64,000 bases of DNA from Bdellovibrio sp. NC01 (GCF_006874625.1 NZ_CP030034.1:930001-994000), one strand, 5' to 3'; shown: positions 25,862 to 35,264, numbered from the stretch's first letter. Notes: generated from the letters alone by a model not told the origin. Translations and numbers: made by a program.

Positions 25862-27304
25862 ATGTTGGACCTCCACGAACTCCTAAAAAAGAACTTCGAT
25901 TATAGCTCCTTTCGGGGCGAGCAAGAAGAGATTTTGCGCAAGGTTTGGGCAAATGAAAATCTCCTCGCATTAATGCCGACCGGAATGGGCAAAAGCCTGT
26001 GTTTTCAGTTCCCAGCTAAAATCCGAGACGGGCTTGTGATCGTAATTTCGCCTCTAATCGCACTAATGCAAGATCAGGTTCTGAAAGCCAAAGATCTTGG
26101 GATCCCGGCGACGTGCCTGAACTCAACTTTAACGCGCGATGAGCGTGAGCAGCGTCAAGCGCGCCTGGCTGCCGGCGATTACAAACTGCTGTACGTGACG
26201 CCCGAGCGTTTTCGCAAGCCTGAATTCTTAAAAGCCATCGAGGGGCGTAAGATCCAACTTTTGGCGGTCGATGAGGCGCACTGTATTTCGCAGTGGGGCC
26301 ATGACTTCAGACCGGACTATTCGCGTGTCGGGGAGTTCCGCGAGCTTTTGGGAAACCCGCCAACGTTGGCATTGACCGCAACGGCGACTCCGGAAGTTCA
26401 AAAAGATATTTTAGCGAAATTGCATATTCCCGAAGCACAAATTATTTCGGCGGGAATTGAGCGCCCGAATCTTTCTTTGAACGTGCATGACATGTACGGC
26501 ATTGATGAAAAAATTCGTGCGATGGTGGCACTTCGTCATCAACATGGCGGAACGGCGATCATTTACGTGTCGTTGATTGGAACTTTAAAGAAAATTTCTT
26601 CGTCGCTGAATCGTCTGGGCGTGCAGCACTTGGTCTATCACGGCGATTTGTCGCCTCAAGATCGTAAACGCAATCAGAAAGCTTTTATTAGTGGTGAAAA
26701 TCCTTTGATGATTGCGACACCGGCATTCGGTTTGGGCATTGATAAAAACAATGTGCGCTTGCTGATTCACGCTGAAGTTCCAAGTGCGCTGGAATCTTAT
26801 TTTCAAGAGGTCGGACGCGCAGGACGTGACGGCCAGGAATCTTCTTGTCACTTGTTGTACGATCAAGACGACGTTAGCATTCAAATGGAGTTTTTGAAGT
26901 GGTCTCATCCTGAGCCCGAGTTCATTCGTAAAGTGTATCAACTTATCGATGAAAATCGCTTGCGCGTAAATCAAGAAAAATTTGATTTCTTGCGCGAACA
27001 AATGAATTTCAAAAACCGTCGCGACTTCCGCGTTGAAGCTGCGGTGAGTATTTTAGAACGTTGGGGTTGTTTGGAAAAATCAGATGATCCATTCCCATTC
27101 CAATGTGTTCACGAACCTACTGATGAACAGTTTGCCGCAGAAAACGGACCCCAGATTTTGCGTGCACAAAATTCCAAACTGCTTGAGATGGTTCGTTGGG
27201 CGACGCAAGATAAAGAGTGTCGCATGAATTACATCTATCACTACTTTGGGCATAAGCATGAGACCCCATGTGGTAAATGTGATTGGTGTCGAAGTCAGGT
27301 TTAA
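25862..27304 (+). CDS. recQ: RecQ-family ATP-dependent DNA helicase
   Basis: A 480-aa superfamily 2 helicase. Motif I is LMPTGMGKS, motif II is DEAH, motif III is TATATPE, and motif VI is QEVGRAGRDGQ. A zinc-binding region ends the protein (CRMNYIYHYFG, then CGKCDWC). The winged-helix part is short and there is no HRDC domain, so it is a shorter form than E. coli RecQ (609 aa). It unwinds 3'-tailed DNA in recombination repair. It is divergent from fusA and lies 32 bp before the secretin-domain gene. Confidence 0.9.
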   Translation: MLDLHELLKKNFDYSSFRGEQEEILRKVWANENLLALMPTGMGKSLCFQFPAKIRDGLVIVISPLIALMQDQVLKAKDLGIPATCLNSTLTRDEREQRQARLAAGDYKLLYVTPERFRKPEFLKAIEGRKIQLLAVDEAHCISQWGHDFRPDYSRVGEFRELLGNPPTLALTATATPEVQKDILAKLHIPEAQIISAGIERPNLSLNVHDMYGIDEKIRAMVALRHQHGGTAIIYVSLIGTLKKISSSLNRLGVQHLVYHGDLSPQDRKRNQKAFISGENPLMIATPAFGLGIDKNNVRLLIHAEVPSALESYFQEVGRAGRDGQESSCHLLYDQDDVSIQMEFLKWSHPEPEFIRKVYQLIDENRLRVNQEKFDFLREQMNFKNRRDFRVEAAVSILERWGCLEKSDDPFPFQCVHEPTDEQFAAENGPQILRAQNSKLLEMVRWATQDKECRMNYIYHYFGHKHETPCGKCDWCRSQV

Positions 27305-27336
27305 TATTTAAGAAGTTACAACACAGAGGAGACAAA

Positions 27337-27969
27337 ATGAAAAAAGGACTTTTGATTTTTGCATTAACCCTTCAAGCGATCGTCGCAAAAGCGGCCGATA
27401 CAATTCCGTTCACTTTTCAGAATGAAGAGTTGACGAAAATCATCGAAACTTACTCGAAGGCTTCGGGTCAGAAATTCGTGCTTGATCCCGGCGTTCGCGG
27501 CAAGGCTACGATTTTGATGCCCGAGAAAATTTCCGTTGAAGAGGCTTTTAATCAATTGTCCTCTGCATTAGCGGTGAATGGTTTTGCGATTTCTAAGCAG
27601 GGCGACACGATGGTTATTATGACAGCCCGTAATGTGCAAAGAAACTTGTTAGAAGTCACAACAGAAGTGCCAGCGTTGAAGCCAGAACGTATGGTATCTT
27701 GGATCGTTACGTTGAAAAACGTTCCGGTGGACGTTGTGAATCGTGACTTGCGTATTCTTCCTTCACGCGATGGCGAAATGAATGTTTTCATGCCGAAAAA
27801 TCAGATCATCATCAACGACTGGAGTTCGAACGTAAATCGCGTGGCAATGCTTTTGGCAGAACTTGATAAACCAAACTCTCCGGAAGTGCAGAAGCTAGTT
27901 GATGCGACTAAAAAACGTAACGACGAAAGACGTGCGCAAAAAGCGAAAGAAGACAAAGCGAAAAAATAA
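27337..27969 (+). CDS. exported protein with isolated secretin N-domains
   Basis: A 210-aa protein with a signal peptide (1-20, ending VAKA-A). Residues 22-85 match the secretin/TonB short N-terminal (N0/STN) domain (NEELTKIIETYSKASGQKFVLDP in two pieces, RGKATILMPEKISVEEA), and 115-185 resemble a following N1-type domain (LKNVPVDVVNRDLRIL). The membrane-spanning secretin barrel is missing, and a Lys-rich tail ends the protein. No type II or IV pilus genes are adjacent. Start is ATG 27337 behind GAGGAG; the longer frame overlaps recQ without a ribosome site. Confidence 0.78.
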   Translation: MKKGLLIFALTLQAIVAKAADTIPFTFQNEELTKIIETYSKASGQKFVLDPGVRGKATILMPEKISVEEAFNQLSSALAVNGFAISKQGDTMVIMTARNVQRNLLEVTTEVPALKPERMVSWIVTLKNVPVDVVNRDLRILPSRDGEMNVFMPKNQIIINDWSSNVNRVAMLLAELDKPNSPEVQKLVDATKKRNDERRAQKAKEDKAKK

Positions 27970-27991
27970 TTTTATTCCGGGAGGTTCGTAA

Positions 27992-29047
27992 GTGAAAGCA
28001 TCCGTGATTCTGGTTCTAGCTTTTATTTCATCCATGAGTTTTGCAGCCGGGAAGTTGCCGCTTGAAAAACTCAAACTGCCTCCTGGATTTGCTGAAATTC
28101 CCAATGCGCGTTCGTTGACTCAATCACCAGATGGCCGAATCTTTGTTGGAACGCGCTCTGGTGATAAGGTCTACATGATTGAAAATGGCAAAGCATCGGT
28201 CTTTGCTGAAGGCCTCAAAGTTCCCAATGGTGTCGCCTACAAAGACGGAAAACTATATGTGGGCGAGATTCCAAGAATTCTTGAATTCAACGTTCCTGCT
28301 AAAGTTACAGGACCTCAAAAGCCCGCGCGCATTTTGCCGCAAACTTTTCCAAGCGATGGTCATCATGGCTGGAAATTTATTCGCTTTGGTCCTGACGGTA
28401 TGTTGTACGTACCGGTCGGTGCTAACTGCAATATTTGCGAAACGGGAACTGAATATGGTCGCTTGTATCGCATCGACGTGAACGGCACTTCGAAAGAAGA
28501 AGTGGCGCAAGGTATTCGGAACACGGTCGGCTTTGATTGGGACCCATCAACAAAAGATTTGTGGTTTACCGATAACGGTCGTGATCTTCTAGGTGATGAC
28601 GTGCCACCCGATGAACTTAATCACTTAACTAAAAAAGATGAACACTTTGGTTATCCTTATTGCCACGGTAAGAGTTTGAAGGATCCAGAGTTTGGCAAAA
28701 AAGATTGTGCGCAGTTTACTCCGCCGGTTGTGGAGTTGCGGGCTCATGTTGCCGCATTAGGAATGAGGTTTTACACGGGTTCGATGTTCCCAGCGGAATA
28801 TCGTAACAGCATTATCTTGGCTGAACACGGATCGTGGAATCGCAGCAAACCTCAAGGCTATCGTTTGACCTTCGTGCAGTTGAAAAATGGTCAGCCGGTG
28901 AAGACCGAGGGCTTCATTGAAGGTTGGTTGCAAAATGATAAAGCCTGGGGCCGTCCTGTCGATGTGGAAGTGATGAAAGATGGTTCACTGCTTGTCTCGG
29001 ATGATGAAGCGGGTGTAGTTTATAGAGTCACTTATAAAGGGAAATAA
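27992..29047 (+). CDS. PQQ-type glucose/sorbosone dehydrogenase-like beta-propeller
   Basis: A 351-aa exported protein (signal peptide 1-18, ending SFAA). The fold is the six-bladed propeller of soluble glucose/sorbosone dehydrogenases; marks are IFVGTRSGDKVY, GHHGWKFIRFGPDGMLYVPVGANCN, LWFTDNGRD and LAEHGSWNRS, including the catalytic-type His in the GHHGW segment. It may oxidise sugars in the periplasm if PQQ is available; no pqq genes are seen. GTG start at 27992 with GGGAGG upstream. Likely co-transcribed with its neighbours on both sides (22 bp and 3 bp gaps). Confidence 0.85.
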   Translation: MKASVILVLAFISSMSFAAGKLPLEKLKLPPGFAEIPNARSLTQSPDGRIFVGTRSGDKVYMIENGKASVFAEGLKVPNGVAYKDGKLYVGEIPRILEFNVPAKVTGPQKPARILPQTFPSDGHHGWKFIRFGPDGMLYVPVGANCNICETGTEYGRLYRIDVNGTSKEEVAQGIRNTVGFDWDPSTKDLWFTDNGRDLLGDDVPPDELNHLTKKDEHFGYPYCHGKSLKDPEFGKKDCAQFTPPVVELRAHVAALGMRFYTGSMFPAEYRNSIILAEHGSWNRSKPQGYRLTFVQLKNGQPVKTEGFIEGWLQNDKAWGRPVDVEVMKDGSLLVSDDEAGVVYRVTYKGK

Positions 29048-29050
29048 TTC

Positions 29051-29722
29051 GTGAAGCTTCATTCCTCTGTCGATTTTCCAGATCCACGCGATACCATGGC
29101 CGAAGGTGTTTTGGCCGTGGGCGGGAAGCTTGATATCGGCACGTTGTATGCGGCGTATTCGAAAGGAATTTTCCCCTGGCCACAAGCGGGTTTTCCGATG
29201 TTGTGGTTTTCGCCAGAACGTCGTGGCATTTTGGATTTCGCGGATTTTCATGTTCCTGAAAGTCTGCGTCGCTTCCGTCGCAAAAATCCACAAATAGAAA
29301 TCACATTCAATCGCGATTTTGTGCAAGTCATTGAAGAGTGCGCAAAACAACCTCGCCCTGGGCAAGAGGGCACGTGGATTTTGCCGATGATGAAACGTGC
29401 GTACCAGGATTTCTTTAAAGCGGGATTTTGTATTTCGTGTGAAGTGCGCGAAAACAATATCTTGATCGGTGGTATTTACGGCGTGATCGTGCAGGGTGTT
29501 TTCAGCGGTGAAAGTATGTTCTACAAAAAACCAAATGCTTCAAAGTTAGCTTTGTGGGCCTTGGTCGAACATCTTTCCAACTTAGGCCACGATTGGATCG
29601 ACGTGCAGATGGTAACACCTGTCGTGGGCGCAATGGGTGGCAAGTATGTCGAGCGCGAAGAGTTCCTTGAAATGCTTGAAGAGCGCCATCGCCAAGTGGA
29701 ACTCGAAGCGGCCCAACGCTAG
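29051..29722 (+). CDS. aat: leucyl/phenylalanyl-tRNA-protein transferase
   Basis: A 223-aa cytoplasmic enzyme that attaches Leu or Phe to proteins with N-terminal Lys or Arg, marking them for ClpS/ClpAP (N-end rule). Family marks are the N-terminal FPDPRDTMAEGVLAVGG, YSKGIFPWP, WFSPERRG, and the GVFSGESMFYKKPNASKLAL core. Length is typical (about 230). GTG start at 29051, only 3 bp after the propeller gene, so translation is probably coupled. Confidence 0.95.
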   Translation: MKLHSSVDFPDPRDTMAEGVLAVGGKLDIGTLYAAYSKGIFPWPQAGFPMLWFSPERRGILDFADFHVPESLRRFRRKNPQIEITFNRDFVQVIEECAKQPRPGQEGTWILPMMKRAYQDFFKAGFCISCEVRENNILIGGIYGVIVQGVFSGESMFYKKPNASKLALWALVEHLSNLGHDWIDVQMVTPVVGAMGGKYVEREEFLEMLEERHRQVELEAAQR

Positions 29723-29757
29723 ATTGCATTTTTGGCTGTATGCCCATCTTCGTAAAG

Positions 29758-29773
29758 TGTCAGTTTTCTGACA
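29758..29773. promoter_or_regulatory. 16-bp palindrome upstream of the lipoprotein genes
   Basis: TGTCAG-TTTT-CTGACA, a perfect 6+4+6 palindrome in the gap between aat and the lipoprotein operon, 59 bp before the ATG at 29832. Operator-like; it could also be a weak hairpin after aat. Confidence 0.35.
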
Positions 29774-29831
29774 TTCCTCCCTCGACAAATTGCATTTAAA
29801 GCCGCACATCTCTTGCACTCTAAAAGCTCGA

Positions 29832-30902
29832 ATGAGCACACGCCATATTATTCTCATTTTGAGACATTTCAGTTTCATCGTCATTTTCCTGACGATGGGC
29901 GCTTGCTCGTTCAAAAGAAATCCCGAGAAACCGGCTGCAGATGTTGTGGTTGTGGAGAAGTCTGACAAGCTGACTCAGGATTCTGAAAGCATGCTTCAGA
30001 AAATGAGCGAAGATGAGTTCATCGCTTTGCTAGATGATAAAACCACGGATTACATTCAAGGGATTAAGAATGTTAAGAATGAAACTTTGATCGACGTAAC
30101 GGTTCGTTTACGCAAACGTAAAGTTTTGGGTTATATCCTTGGCAGAGGCATGAGCCCATTCTTATTCACGTCTGAAACGAACAATCTTTTATTGAACGAT
30201 GAGTCGGTGAGAGAGCAGCTTCAAAGCTTCCAGCGTCCAATCATCAATCATACTGCTGAGGAGCTGGGTAAACTTTTACAGACCTCAATGTTGGATGAAC
30301 GGCTCACGTCTTTGAATTTCAATCGAAACGCTTGTTATGCCCTTTTACAATTGGTTGTAAGGCTTCGCTATGAAATGTCGGTATCCGAGCTTATTCCAGG
30401 GGATTTATACGATAAGCCAGTGGCGAGCGGTTACGATTCAGCGCAGGCGTTTCGTGCAATTTTGCAAGCGAAGACATGTAAAGGTTTGAGCGACACTTTG
30501 CCATCATCAGAGATATCGAGTTGGGCAGCTGATGAACTCGTTTATCAACGATTCATTAAATTTAAATCTTCAGATTTCCTTGAATACTTGTTCTCATTAG
30601 GAGAAGTTGAGAACCTCGTATTAACTGGATATGAAAACGGTGGAAAGCTACGAATTGATCCATTGTTGATTTTAAGTTATTCAGGCAATCCGGATGAAGA
30701 AGTTAGTGATGAGCGCGCAAAGCAGCTTGAACAAGAATATCAGCGCTGGATTAACATCATTGATAAACACAGATCTAAAGACCCTTATTTCTACAATTTG
30801 AACCAAGGCTCAATAAAAGCAGACGAACGCGTTCAAGCTATTTTTGATAAGGAAATGGAATATTATATTAAAGCCGATCAAGGTGATCCGGAGGCCAATT
30901 GA
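29832..30902 (+). CDS. predicted lipoprotein of unknown function
   Basis: A 356-aa protein with an N-terminal hydrophobic segment ending TMGACS, a lipobox-like site with a non-standard Met at -3. The mature part is hydrophilic and helical with three later cysteines. I recognise no domain. Start is taken at ATG 29832; TTG 29790 would put an extra 14 residues before the signal peptide. The stop overlaps the TTG start of the next gene, so the two lipoproteins are made together and may form a complex. Confidence 0.7.
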   Translation: MSTRHIILILRHFSFIVIFLTMGACSFKRNPEKPAADVVVVEKSDKLTQDSESMLQKMSEDEFIALLDDKTTDYIQGIKNVKNETLIDVTVRLRKRKVLGYILGRGMSPFLFTSETNNLLLNDESVREQLQSFQRPIINHTAEELGKLLQTSMLDERLTSLNFNRNACYALLQLVVRLRYEMSVSELIPGDLYDKPVASGYDSAQAFRAILQAKTCKGLSDTLPSSEISSWAADELVYQRFIKFKSSDFLEYLFSLGEVENLVLTGYENGGKLRIDPLLILSYSGNPDEEVSDERAKQLEQEYQRWINIIDKHRSKDPYFYNLNQGSIKADERVQAIFDKEMEYYIKADQGDPEAN

Positions 30903-31879
30903 AAGCACTAGGCCTGTCACTACTAATTTTATTCGCTATGATTGGTTCGGCATGTTCACTGTCTAAAAACGGTGAAGACAAAAATAGTCATGCGACATCT
31001 GAAAATCAGGTTCGTGAAGAGTCTTTGGTTGGCAAAGATCAAACATCGCAGAGTGCTCAAAGAATTCAGAAATACGAAGAGCAATTAATTGAAAATGTCG
31101 TTAAGGCAAAAATTAAGGAAATCCGTGTGAACGTGGAAGGTCCTTCATTATTGGAAGCTCCAAGCAAAGAATATAAAGAGTTTGATGAGAAGATCGCAAG
31201 CGTATTTCAGTCTTTGAAAATGGGTGATTTGAATTCTGCCGCTGACGAGTCTAAAAAATTAGGGCTTTCGTGCGCAGATTTGGAAGCTTCGCTTTTGCAC
31301 CAATATGTACTGAAGGGCGTTGTTAACTTTAATGACGTTTCCAAACTAATTCGTGATATTTCGTGTGAAAATTCAGCGTCAGCAAACCAGATGCAAGTGA
31401 TTTATAATTTGGAAGTCCGCAGACAATTTTTTGAGAAATTTAAAGACCCGTCTGTATTGAAGTACGCTTTAAATCAGACAAATTTTAAAAAACTTAAGTC
31501 GCCGTTGTTCGCGGTTGGTGACACGGGTGTTTCTTTAAGTCTGCCGGTTTTGTATCGCATATGGGATGCATGCAGTATGGGGATTCGTTCCGATGAGCAA
31601 TATCCAGCGATACTATGCAGCTATTATGAAGATAATTCTGAAGGCGAAAAAGCCTTTAAAAAGGAATTGGGAATAGAAGATTTTTCTACTGAGATTCGCA
31701 TCATCAAAGACAACCGACTTATTTATTCCTCAACGTGGTTTCGTGTGACTCGAGCTTTTTCCTATAATTTTGCAGAACTCTTATTTGAATACATGAGTAT
31801 GCAAAAGAAGTTCGAAGGTGACGATGCAGATCTCGGTGAACTCGCGTTGTCGAATCAACGCTTCGAGAATATGCAGTAG
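30899..31879 (+). CDS. predicted lipoprotein of unknown function
   Basis: A 326-aa protein. The signal peptide has a good lipobox (IGSACS), predicting lipid attachment at Cys19. The mature part begins with a charged linker rich in Ser, Gln and Glu and contains a few cysteines (LSCADLE, ISCENS, AILCSYY). No known domain. TTG start at 30899 overlaps the stop of the preceding lipoprotein gene by 4 bp, with GGAGG 8-9 nt before it. After it comes about 155 bp with no recognised element. Confidence 0.75.
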   Translation: MKALGLSLLILFAMIGSACSLSKNGEDKNSHATSENQVREESLVGKDQTSQSAQRIQKYEEQLIENVVKAKIKEIRVNVEGPSLLEAPSKEYKEFDEKIASVFQSLKMGDLNSAADESKKLGLSCADLEASLLHQYVLKGVVNFNDVSKLIRDISCENSASANQMQVIYNLEVRRQFFEKFKDPSVLKYALNQTNFKKLKSPLFAVGDTGVSLSLPVLYRIWDACSMGIRSDEQYPAILCSYYEDNSEGEKAFKKELGIEDFSTEIRIIKDNRLIYSSTWFRVTRAFSYNFAELLFEYMSMQKKFEGDDADLGELALSNQRFENMQ

Positions 31880-32034
31880 GTATCTGAGGGATTGTTGAAG
31901 ATAAGTTACGGCCGTCAATATGTTAAACAGTGACTCGCAGTTTGTGCCGTTTCTTGAAAAATTAGACGTGAGATCAAAATAAAAGCGCTCCGAAATGGTA
32001 CGGGATTAGCAAAAGGGTTATCGAGAGGTGAAAT

Positions 32035-33396
32035 ATGTTGCTTAGAAAAACCTTCCTATCTTTGATCGCGGCATCGGCGATGGCATCGGCTGCACACGCA
32101 GACGTAACACCTGAGCAGTATGCTCAGTCATTCAGTAAAGTTAAAAATACTTACACTGAAAGACTGGAAAAGATTAAAACTGCCAAGAACGCGAATCAAT
32201 GGGACGAAAGTTTCCATGAAATGGAAGCGTTTATGTCTAATCCAGGTGAAAGCGACACTGATGGTATTGCACTTTGTGCTCAACTTAGAACGGTTGATTC
32301 ATATGAGTTGGAATACTTGGGAAGTATCATTGAATCTCCTCGTACGGTGAAGTCGTTGAAGTCTTGCCGTGCGGAACTTTTGACGAAACTTACTTTCATC
32401 GCGAAATTCCGTAAGGAAAAGCATAATGTGGTTTCTGATGAACAGCTCGCAAAAATCCCGGCTTTTGGGACAGAGCTTCGAATGATCGATAATAGCAGAG
32501 ACCGTTATAGCTTCGAGGGCCTTAACGAAAAAGAGATCATGATCACTTTCGACGACGGTCCTAAAAAAGGAACGACGGAAGACATCTTGAAAATTTTGGC
32601 AAAAGCTCAAATTAAAGCCGCGTTTTTTAATATCGGTATGAATTCACGCGTGAACAAGCCTCTAGTTAAAAGTGTTCTAGATGCTGGGCACATTTTGGGT
32701 TCACACACGTATTCTCACTCTATTTCAATGGCATACAAAGTTAAGTGCGGAAGAATTTCTTACGAACAATTCCTGGCTGAGTTGATCTCTGGTCACGTTG
32801 CGGTTCATGATGCGCAAAACTACATTGATCCTTATTTCCGTTTCCCGAATGGTGACGCTGACTCTGACATGCGTAAGAACGTTAAAGAACTTGGTTTGAA
32901 AGACTTCCGTTGGAATGCAGATAGCCATGACTGGCAATTCGCAAGTGGTTCAGGTGGCGAGTCTCGTTCTCAAAGAATCCTTAAAACTTTTGTAGCAGAG
33001 CTTAGAGGTGAAGAGGTTCGTGATAACAACGGAAAGATTCTTTTTGAAGCAAAACCAAAAGGTTTGAGAAACAGAGGTATCGTGCTATTCCACGATATTC
33101 ACGCTCAAACAGTTGAAGCTTTGCCACTTATCTTGAATTGGTTGAAAGAGAACAACTATAAGATCGTTCTTTTGACTCCGCCAAACTACAGACACGAAGA
33201 AAGTCCAATGGTCGATCAAGCTCATTCTTTCATGAATTCGCATAATGTTGCGATTGAAGACATGATGCCACCGTTGGATGGTTCTAAAAACGTACTGTAT
33301 GTGCCAACATTCCAGGCTGGTGTAGACTTCCACGAGATGTTCCCACAACTTTCAAGACCTCAACTGGTTCCAAATCCAGCTTCTTGCAGAAAATAG
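32035..33396 (+). CDS. exported polysaccharide deacetylase (NodB domain)
   Basis: A 453-aa protein with a signal peptide (1-22, ending AHA-D) and an unassigned N-terminal part of about 140 residues. The NodB domain has motif 1 TFDDGP (Asp173, Asp174), motif 2 GSHTYSH (metal His224 and His228), motif 3 RFPNGD, and motif 5 IVLFHDI. Such carbohydrate esterase 4 enzymes remove N-acetyl groups from peptidoglycan or chitin sugars. Bdellovibrio is known to deacetylate prey peptidoglycan with enzymes of this family, so this is a good candidate, but own-wall editing is equally possible. Ribosome site GAGAGG. Confidence 0.88.
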   Translation: MLLRKTFLSLIAASAMASAAHADVTPEQYAQSFSKVKNTYTERLEKIKTAKNANQWDESFHEMEAFMSNPGESDTDGIALCAQLRTVDSYELEYLGSIIESPRTVKSLKSCRAELLTKLTFIAKFRKEKHNVVSDEQLAKIPAFGTELRMIDNSRDRYSFEGLNEKEIMITFDDGPKKGTTEDILKILAKAQIKAAFFNIGMNSRVNKPLVKSVLDAGHILGSHTYSHSISMAYKVKCGRISYEQFLAELISGHVAVHDAQNYIDPYFRFPNGDADSDMRKNVKELGLKDFRWNADSHDWQFASGSGGESRSQRILKTFVAELRGEEVRDNNGKILFEAKPKGLRNRGIVLFHDIHAQTVEALPLILNWLKENNYKIVLLTPPNYRHEESPMVDQAHSFMNSHNVAIEDMMPPLDGSKNVLYVPTFQAGVDFHEMFPQLSRPQLVPNPASCRK

Positions 33397-33439
33397 AGCT
33401 AAAGCGGGACGCGTCTGAATAGTCCCGTTGAAAAAGAAA

Positions 33440-33465
33440 GCATGATGCAGTACTGTGCATCATGC
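33440..33465 (+). promoter_or_regulatory. 10-bp perfect stem enclosing the ABC-F start codon
   Basis: GCATGATGCA (33440-33449) and TGCATCATGC (33456-33465) with a 6-nt loop. The ATG at 33462 lies in the right arm. The stem is followed by TTTTAATTAA, so it might instead be a weak terminator of the deacetylase gene. Confidence 0.55.
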
Positions 33466-35264
33466 TTTTAATTAATACCCATAAGCTTGAAAAAGCTTTC
33501 GCAGGAAAAGTTCTTTTTAAAAATGTCAGCCTTGGTATCGAAGAAGGCGATCGTGTGGGACTTGTGGGTCCTAACGGTGCAGGCAAATCTACTCTTCTTA
33601 AAATTTTAGCGGGTCGTATGAAAGCCGATTCCGGTGACGTCACTGGGAAGAAGGGCTTGCGCATTGGGTTCTTAGAGCAAACTCCGCTGTTCAAACCTGG
33701 TCATTCTATTCTGGATGCGATCTTAGACGAACATGACTACAACGAAGTCATCGGTCCCGCTTACGAGTGGATCGCAAAACTTGATTTAGCACAATTCGGT
33801 GATTCATTCTTAGTTGAAGATCTTTCGGGCGGTTGGAAAAAGCGTGTGGCCCTTGCACGTGAATTGGTGCTTGGTCCAGAACTATTGCTTCTGGATGAGC
33901 CAACCAATCACTTGGACGTCTCAAGCATCTTGTGGCTTGAAGAATTCCTGGCAAAAGGTAATTTCGCAACCTTGATGATCACCCATGATCGTTTGTTCTT
34001 ACAGCGCGTGACGAATAAAATCTTCGACTTGGATCCAAAAAATCCAAACTACCTTTTCTCTATCGAAGGTGAATATTCTGACTATACCGAAGCCAAAGAA
34101 TTGATGATGGCGGGACAAGAGGCCAAAGAGTTGACGATGAAGAACACTCTTCGTCGTGAGACCGAATGGCTTCGTCGCGGTGCTAAAGCTCGTCTGACAA
34201 AACAAAAAGCCCGTATCGATCGCGCATACACATTGAAAGATGATGTCAGTGAGCTTTCAGCAAAGAACGCCGCGCGCACTGTAAAAATTGAATTCAAAGA
34301 TGCTGAACGCAATCCGCAAAAGTTGATGGAACTTAGTCACATCACGAAGGGTTATGACGGTCGCACTTTATTTAAAGACTTTTCGTACTTGGTTTCGCCA
34401 AAAACTCGTATGGCCCTTCTGGGCGATAACGGTTCCGGTAAATCAACACTGATCAGAATTCTTTTAGGCCAAGAACAACCTGATTCGGGAGTTGTGAAAC
34501 AAGCCGACGGTTTGAAAGTCGCGTACTTTGAACAAAATCGCGAGACATTGAATCCAAAGTTGTCGGTTTTAAAAAACATCTGCCCAGACGGTGACTACGT
34601 TCACTATCAAGGCACTTATGTATTCGGTAGAAGTTATCTTGAAAGATTTCAATTCAATCGCCAACAAATGGATTTGCCAGTTGAAAAACTGTCGGGTGGT
34701 GAACAAGCGCGCTTGCGTATTGCTCAATTGATGTTGAACGAAGCGCAAGTCCTGGTGCTGGATGAGCCGACGAATGATTTGGACGTGGCAACACTTGCGG
34801 TTCTTGAAGAATCATTGAAAGAATTCAATGGTGCCGTGATCCTAGTAACCCATGACCGTTATTTCATGGATCAAGTCGCGAAAGAAATTATCGCTCTTCA
34901 TAAAAACCCAGATGGCAACACGACGATGGAAAAATTCGCGGGTTACTTACAGTGGGAAGAATGGTTTGAAGATCAAAAAGAACTAGAAGCGCAGAAGAAG
35001 GAAGAAGTGAAGCAGCAGGAAAAAGCCGCTGCGGCAGGGAAGCCTAAAAAACTAAGCTTCAAAGAAAAGTTCGAACTTGAAAACATGGAAGCCACAATTC
35101 AAGAACTCGAAGCGAAGCTTGAGGCGGCCCAGGCAGAGTCTATTAAGCCCGAGGTTGTGAGCAATGCAGGAAGAGTGACAGAACTCTATTCTGAAATTGC
35201 GAAGCTCCAGGCGGAAGTTGACAGGCTTTACACGCGTTGGTCGGAACTAGAAAACAAGACATAA
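33462..35264 (+). CDS. uup: ABC-F family ATPase, Uup-like
   Basis: A 600-aa soluble protein with two ABC domains and no membrane segments. Walker A is GPNGAGKST and GDNGSGKST; signature motifs are LSGGWKKR and LSGGEQAR; the helical interdomain linker spans about 215-285; a C-terminal coiled coil (about 535-600, Glu/Lys/Leu heptads) is the mark of the Uup branch. ABC-F proteins act on the ribosome E site or, for Uup, also on DNA. There is no proper ribosome site before the ATG, and that ATG sits in a perfect stem. A bidirectional terminator follows. Confidence 0.9.
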   Translation: MLLINTHKLEKAFAGKVLFKNVSLGIEEGDRVGLVGPNGAGKSTLLKILAGRMKADSGDVTGKKGLRIGFLEQTPLFKPGHSILDAILDEHDYNEVIGPAYEWIAKLDLAQFGDSFLVEDLSGGWKKRVALARELVLGPELLLLDEPTNHLDVSSILWLEEFLAKGNFATLMITHDRLFLQRVTNKIFDLDPKNPNYLFSIEGEYSDYTEAKELMMAGQEAKELTMKNTLRRETEWLRRGAKARLTKQKARIDRAYTLKDDVSELSAKNAARTVKIEFKDAERNPQKLMELSHITKGYDGRTLFKDFSYLVSPKTRMALLGDNGSGKSTLIRILLGQEQPDSGVVKQADGLKVAYFEQNRETLNPKLSVLKNICPDGDYVHYQGTYVFGRSYLERFQFNRQQMDLPVEKLSGGEQARLRIAQLMLNEAQVLVLDEPTNDLDVATLAVLEESLKEFNGAVILVTHDRYFMDQVAKEIIALHKNPDGNTTMEKFAGYLQWEEWFEDQKELEAQKKEEVKQQEKAAAAGKPKKLSFKEKFELENMEATIQELEAKLEAAQAESIKPEVVSNAGRVTELYSEIAKLQAEVDRLYTRWSELENKT

